Shown here piece after piece: positions 60,269-64,000 of a DNA stretch of 64,000 nucleotides; positions within the stretch are counted from its first letter, which is position 1, and every line of letters starts with the position of its first letter. The stretch is from Microbacterium azadirachtae (GTDB lineage Bacteria; Actinomycetota; Actinomycetes; Actinomycetales; Microbacteriaceae): NCBI RefSeq assembly GCF_000956505.1, contig NZ_JYIX01000040.1, forward strand, positions 124,001-188,000, given 5' to 3'. Made by a program: the position numbers and the translations under genes. A model generated the notes under the pieces. The model worked only from the letters and a program-made list of their open reading frames with translations, did no database searches and was not told where the DNA came from.

Positions 60269-61151
60269 CGCGGCCGACCGGCCAGAGCGCTGCAACAACG
60301 AAGAGCACCAGGATCGCCCCCGCGGCGACGACGCCGATCATGCCGCCGAGCAGCGGGTTCGCGAACGCCGGAATCGGTGCGACGCAGGCGATCACCGCGG
60401 AGATCGCGAACGCCGTCCATTGCGGCGGGCGCCACGACGCGCCGATCGCGGGCACCGCGTTCAGGAAGCGTCCGAGCGCGGCGATCGCCATCGCGAGCAC
60501 TGCGGCGACCACAGAGAGCACCTGGAAGCCCTCGCCTGCGGCGAACAAAGGACTCACTGCGGCGATCAGTGCGAGCCCGACGCCGAAGCAGCCTGTGGCG
60601 ATCCGCACGGCGGTGTTCATCTCGGCATGCTCTGCGACCGGGACGGCGGCCGCGTCACCGGCACCCCGGCGCATCGCGCCCCACGCCCAGAGCCCGGCAC
60701 CGAGGCCCAGCATTCCTCCGAGCGCGACGAGAACCACGGGAGCACCGCCGCGCAGGAACGTGATCACAAGGGCCAGCGCGAACGCCGCAGCCGAGGCGCC
60801 GGTGAGCACCTGATGCACGACACGCGCCGCGCCTCGAAGGGCCTGTGCCGCGGGATATCGTTCGCGGAGCCCGCGCGCGAGCTGACTCCACATCACGATG
60901 ACGACGAGCAACGCCAGGGTGGGCAACGACCGTGCGTTCACGGACGGATCCCGAAACATCTGGGCGAGGAACCAGGAGACCAAGGCGGCCGTCGGGACGA
61001 TCGCCTCGAAGAAGAGGATCCGGCCCAGCCGGTGACGGTCGAGCACCTCTTCGCGTCGCCGTGCGATGCCGGGCAGAGCGTCGAGCGCGGCACGCGCAGC
61101 TTCCTGCCCTGGCACGCCCTCGGATCCGTCGACACGGCGATCCTCAGTCAT
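60261..61151 (-). CDS. Multi-helix membrane protein (paralogue B)
   Basis: A 296-residue protein with about eight hydrophobic segments after a soluble N-terminus containing ALPGIARRREEVLDRHRLGR. It is paralogous to the next upstream gene: LPxxxxRxExVLDxxRLGR and a late W-x-x-P-Q-W motif are shared, at equal length. Coupled on both sides by 8-nt overlaps. No known family is recognised; a sensor or transporter role is possible but unsupported. Confidence 0.7.
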   Translation of the reverse strand: MTEDRRVDGSEGVPGQEAARAALDALPGIARRREEVLDRHRLGRILFFEAIVPTAALVSWFLAQMFRDPSVNARSLPTLALLVVIVMWSQLARGLRERYPAAQALRGAARVVHQVLTGASAAAFALALVITFLRGGAPVVLVALGGMLGLGAGLWAWGAMRRGAGDAAAVPVAEHAEMNTAVRIATGCFGVGLALIAAVSPLFAAGEGFQVLSVVAAVLAMAIAALGRFLNAVPAIGASWRPPQWTAFAISAVIACVAPIPAFANPLLGGMIGVVAAGAILVLFVVAALWPVGRDA

Positions 61152-62034
61152 CGTCGCGCTCCGGGAGCAGGCTGACGATCGCCGCCAGGATCAGGACCAC
61201 GGCGCCGAGAGCGAAGCCGGTCGCCAGCGCGATCCCCGGACGGGTGCTCACGAGGAGCACCATCGCCATGACGGCGGACGCGCCGAAGCCGAACATGATC
61301 CACTGCGGGGCCCACCAGGTCTCGCCCAGATCCGCGCACCACCCTGTGAGCAGCGCGACGAGGTACAGGATCATGATTCCGAACATCGCGAATGAACTGA
61401 CGGCGGATCCCCATCCCGGAACGGCCGCCGCCCCGCTGACGGCGACACTGATCGCGAGGCACGCCCCCACCGCCATCGTGCCGACCCGTGCGGTGCGGGT
61501 GAAGGGCGCACGTGCCGGAGCGAGGCGGGAAGGGTCGTTCCGTCCCTCGTGCCGCAGCGACAGACCGGCCGCCAGCCCACCGGCGAGGAAAAGCAGTGGC
61601 GGCCCGGGAAGCCAGAACCATGAGAACGCCCCGGTGACCCCGTCGATCACCACGAGCGCGAGACCGAGCGCGGCGCCTGCGACAGCCAAGCCGTAGTACA
61701 CCCCAGCGCGTGCACCCCGCAGCACGCGGCGCGCGCCGTAGCGCTCCCTGACGGCGCGCGCGAGGAACGACCAGATGAGGAACACGGCGAGCGCGTTCAG
61801 CGGCGCTATGGGCAGTTCGGGACTCTGCCGATGGAGCCCCCAGGCGACGAAGAAGATGCCGACGTACAGCGCGATTGCGATGCTCTCGACGATGTGCAGG
61901 CGCCCGAGCCGCCGGAGATCCAGCACGCCCTCGGCACGCTGCCTGACATCCGGAAGCACGTCCAGATACGCCTGCGCCGTAGCCGCGTCCGGCTGTTCCA
62001 GGGGTTCGGCACCCCGCATGGGCTGCTGCTCCAT
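61144..62034 (-). CDS. Multi-helix membrane protein (paralogue A)
   Basis: A 296-residue paralogue of paralogue B and first gene of the operon. The N-terminal soluble region has VLPDVRQRAEGVLDLRRLGR, followed by about eight membrane segments with TWWAPQWIMFGFGASA. The ATG lies 23 bp from the nearer of two palindromic operators. Tandem duplication followed by divergence is the simplest origin. Confidence 0.7.
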   Translation of the reverse strand: MEQQPMRGAEPLEQPDAATAQAYLDVLPDVRQRAEGVLDLRRLGRLHIVESIAIALYVGIFFVAWGLHRQSPELPIAPLNALAVFLIWSFLARAVRERYGARRVLRGARAGVYYGLAVAGAALGLALVVIDGVTGAFSWFWLPGPPLLFLAGGLAAGLSLRHEGRNDPSRLAPARAPFTRTARVGTMAVGACLAISVAVSGAAAVPGWGSAVSSFAMFGIMILYLVALLTGWCADLGETWWAPQWIMFGFGASAVMAMVLLVSTRPGIALATGFALGAVVLILAAIVSLLPERDDD

Positions 62035-62056
62035 CGATCCCCCGAATCGTCGGTGA

Positions 62057-62098
62057 GCTTTCCTGCAGGAAAGCTACTCCCACTTTCCTACAGGAAAG
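62057..62098. promoter_or_regulatory. Tandem palindromic operators of the membrane-protein operon
   Basis: GCTTTCCTGCAGGAAAGC (62057-62074) is a perfect 18-bp palindrome. CTTTCCTACAGGAAAG (62083-62098) repeats it with one central change. The centres are 25 bp apart. They stand directly before the operon start, so a dimeric repressor, probably the operon's own winged-helix protein, should bind here. Confidence 0.8.
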
Positions 62099-62127
62099 CG
62101 GCACGGAGTTCAACGAATCGTACGGAA

Positions 62128-62211
62128 CCGGATCCGCCGACGGCACGAGATCCTGCCGAGCGGACGGGCTCTTGACGCGATCAGGCCGTGCGTTCGGCAG
62201 GATCCCGTGCA
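62128..62211. repeat. 84-bp direct repeat with internal inverted repeat (right copy)
   Basis: Second copy of the 59849-59932 element, 2279 bp away in the same orientation. Its arms are 62143-62159 and 62194-62210, with one mismatch in the stem. Together the copies bracket the three-gene membrane/regulator operon and its operators. Confidence 0.9.
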
Positions 62212-62260
62212 CTCGGCGCCAGCGCGGCGCGGACTCAGCGCGGCGCCCCGGACAAAGGTC

Positions 62261-62291
62261 GAGGCCCGCCCCACACCGTGGGACGGGCCTC
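62261..62291 (-). terminator. Terminator after rpsO
   Basis: GAGGCCCG (62261-62268) pairs with CGGGCCTC (62284-62291), with inner CCCAC/GTGGG around ACC. It lies 34 bp past the rpsO stop. Confidence 0.85.
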
Positions 62292-62325
62292 GCAAGAATG
62301 TTCTGCGCGATTGTGCGCTGGCTGC

Positions 62326-62595
62326 TTAGCGGCGCAGTCCGAGACGCTCGATCAACGACCGGTAACGGTTGATGTCGACGTCCTGGAGGTAGCCGAGCAG
62401 ACGACGGCGCTGACCGACGAGCAGGAACAGGCCACGACGCGAGTGGTGGTCGTGCTTGTGCTCCTTGAGGTGCTCGGTGAGGTCCTTGATGCGCTGCGTC
62501 AGCATTGCAACCTGCACCTCGGGGGATCCGGTGTCACCGGGGTGCGTCGCGTACTCTTCGATGATCGCCTTCTTGACGTCTGCTTCCAGTGCCAT
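62326..62595 (-). CDS. rpsO: 30S ribosomal protein S15
   Basis: An 89-residue primary 16S rRNA-binding protein, complete: ALEADVKKAIIEEYATHPGD, SPEVQVAMLTQRIKDLTEHL, HKHDHHSRRGLFLLVGQRRR, LLGYLQDVDINRYRSLIERL. AGGAAGGGGATC precedes the ATG. A -10 candidate TAGACT (62685-62690) gives a leader of about 80 nt, where S15 could autoregulate as in other bacteria. pnp does not follow it here; the membrane/regulator operon does. Confidence 0.98.
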   Translation of the reverse strand: MALEADVKKAIIEEYATHPGDTGSPEVQVAMLTQRIKDLTEHLKEHKHDHHSRRGLFLLVGQRRRLLGYLQDVDINRYRSLIERLGLRR

Positions 62596-62757
62596 AGGTG
62601 ATCCCCTTCCTCTTTGCTGCGCGGTGCCCGACGCCGAATGCGTGGGCTCTCTTTATCCGCGGCCGATCGAACGGCAACCGCCCAAGTCTATCAGCACCGG
62701 GCAGCCCGGCGCGCCGAGTCGGATCCACGCCCCTCGGAGCGCCGATACGCTCGACGA

Positions 62758-64000
62758 GTGAGTCATCTGATCGATCTGAGCCCGTTCCGGCAGAGCCCGG
62801 CGTTCGCCCGGATGTGGATCGGATCCACCCTCAGCGGCATCGGCGGGCAGCTCACGATCGTGACCGTCATGCTGCACGTGTTCGCGCTCACGCAGAGCAC
62901 CTTCGCCGTCTCCATGATCGCCGTCGCGGGGCTCGTGCCGATGATCCTCGCCGGACTCTACGGAGGGATGCTCGCCGATGCCTTCGACCGCCGGCGGGTC
63001 GCACTCATCGCCGCGGTCATCACGTTCGCCGCGACCGCGCTGCTCGCCACCCTCACCTGGGCGCACGCGGAGACCATCTGGTGGCTCTATGCGCTGAGCA
63101 TGATCATCGCCGCCGCGAACTCGGTCGGCATGGCCACGCGCACCGCGATCATCCCTCGACTGCTCTCCCGCGACATGCTCGCCCCCGCCTCAGCGCTGAA
63201 CGGCGTGGCCTTCGGCATGACGGTCATGGCCGGCCCCGCGCTCGCCGGACTCCTCGTGGCACTCACCGGCTACGGCTGGACCTACACGATCGACGTGATC
63301 CTCATGCTGTCGATGTTCCTGGGGCTCTGGACGCTGCCGAAGCTGCTGCCCGAGGGCGAGATCGTGCGCCCGGGGCTCGCCTCCCTCGTCGACGGCTTGC
63401 GCTTCCTGCGACGCGCCGGCAACATCCGGATGCAGTACGTCCTCGACATCTGCGCCATGACGTTCGGCCAGCCCCTCGCGCTCTTCCCCGCGCTGGGCAC
63501 CGTGATCCTGGGCGGCGGTGCGGTGACCACGGGCCTGCTGACCGCGGCGGTCGCGGTCGGGACGTTCCTGTCGAGCCTGTTCTCCGGGCGCATCGTGCAC
63601 TACCGCTGGCACGGCCGCGGCATCGCCAGGGCCGTGCAGGCATACGGCGCGACGATCGCGCTGTTCGGCATCGTCCTGCTCGTCGGAGCGCTGCTCCCCG
63701 CCGGACACGCCACCGCATCCTCTCCGAACGTGCTGCTGATCGCGCTCGCCTGCGTCGCCCTGGCGTTCTCGGGTGCGGCCGACAACGTCAGCTCGATCTA
63801 TCGCAACACCATGATGCAGGCCGCGGTCCCCGACACGATGCGCGGCCGCCTGCAGGGCGTGTTCATCATCGTGGTCGCAGGCGGACCGCGTCTCGGTGCC
63901 CTGTACGCCGGAGTGCTGGCCTCGCTCACCGCACTGTGGTTCCCGCCGCTCCTGGGCGGGCTGCTCGTGATCGGCCTCGTCGCGCTGTTCGTCCGGCTCA
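62758..64000 (+). CDS. MFS exporter (EntS-like), truncated by the window edge
   Basis: At least 414 codons of a major facilitator protein, open to the end of the window. The start is GTG (VSHLIDLSPFRQSPAFARMW); helix 1 follows with LSGIGGQLTIVTVMLHVFAL. The MFS loop 2-3 motif GGMLADAFDRRRVALIAAVI and a second-half motif RGRLQGVFIIVVAGGPRLGA are typical of the EntS/MFS_3 exporters of siderophores and drugs. TACGCT (62746-62751) is 6 nt before the GTG, a probable leaderless transcript. Confidence 0.88.
   Translation, partial: MSHLIDLSPFRQSPAFARMWIGSTLSGIGGQLTIVTVMLHVFALTQSTFAVSMIAVAGLVPMILAGLYGGMLADAFDRRRVALIAAVITFAATALLATLTWAHAETIWWLYALSMIIAAANSVGMATRTAIIPRLLSRDMLAPASALNGVAFGMTVMAGPALAGLLVALTGYGWTYTIDVILMLSMFLGLWTLPKLLPEGEIVRPGLASLVDGLRFLRRAGNIRMQYVLDICAMTFGQPLALFPALGTVILGGGAVTTGLLTAAVAVGTFLSSLFSGRIVHYRWHGRGIARAVQAYGATIALFGIVLLVGALLPAGHATASSPNVLLIALACVALAFSGAADNVSSIYRNTMMQAAVPDTMRGRLQGVFIIVVAGGPRLGALYAGVLASLTALWFPPLLGGLLVIGLVALFVRL

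Overview
The window is about 70% GC, densely packed and mostly protein coding. Gene content and order point to an actinobacterium of the Microbacteriaceae, most likely Microbacterium or a close relative. This is inferred from the order rnj-ftsK-pgsA-cinA-clgR-DUF3046-recA-recX-miaB-miaA, the CE1758/CE1759 flavin pair, efeUOB, and a recurring actinobacterial -10 (TANNNT) placed 6-7 nt before start codons. No tRNA, rRNA, CRISPR array, phage gene or transposase was seen.

Region 1 (1-2150): two adjacent ClpP-type peptidase subunits and a convergent XRE regulator of the PopR/ClgR type. The regulator ends in Tyr-Ala-Leu-Ala-Ala, identical to the end of the E. coli SsrA degradation tag. A DUF4242 protein follows.

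Region 2 (2187-18117, mostly minus strand): core housekeeping. It holds tRNA modification (miaA, miaB), recombination (recX, recA with a LexA-box candidate), clgR, cinA, pgsA, ftsK, RNase J, dapA, dfrA and thyA. Among them sit a free-standing EF-Tu domain-2-like protein, a NUDIX hydrolase and an SDR.

Region 3 (18252-30000): a thioredoxin / DUF4395 / OsmC thiol-redox operon and a DrrAB-type ABC exporter. Three 11-bp direct repeats at the exporter promoter fit a SARP operator, and a 1051-residue SARP/AfsR-type regulator lies just downstream, coupled to dapB. Next comes a GNAT gene whose 3' end has been joined to an EF-Tu domain-3-like cassette; the old 3' end survives downstream, still overlapping a pyrimidine-dimer glycosylase gene. 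An aldo/keto reductase-fold protein lacking all four catalytic residues precedes pnp.

Region 4 (30025-62595): pnp and rpsO, adjacent in many bacteria, lie 30 kb apart. Between them are a glycosyltransferase-SGNH hydrolase fusion, a secreted coiled-coil protein, a DctA transporter with its two-component system, and an FMN riboswitch controlling a RibH2-type lumazine synthase next to flavoenzymes. Then come efeUOB iron uptake with a palindromic operator, a 2OG-Fe(II) oxygenase, and a GntR-controlled catabolic island (two amidohydrolases, a five-gene oligopeptide-type ABC importer, an MFS carrier). Last is a three-gene operon of two paralogous membrane proteins plus a winged-helix regulator. It has tandem palindromic operators at its head and is bracketed by 84-bp hairpin-forming direct repeats. 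An MFS exporter runs off the right edge.

Most operons are tightly coupled (ATGA or TGATG overlaps). The regulatory story is local: most accessory operons carry their own regulator and a recognisable operator candidate.
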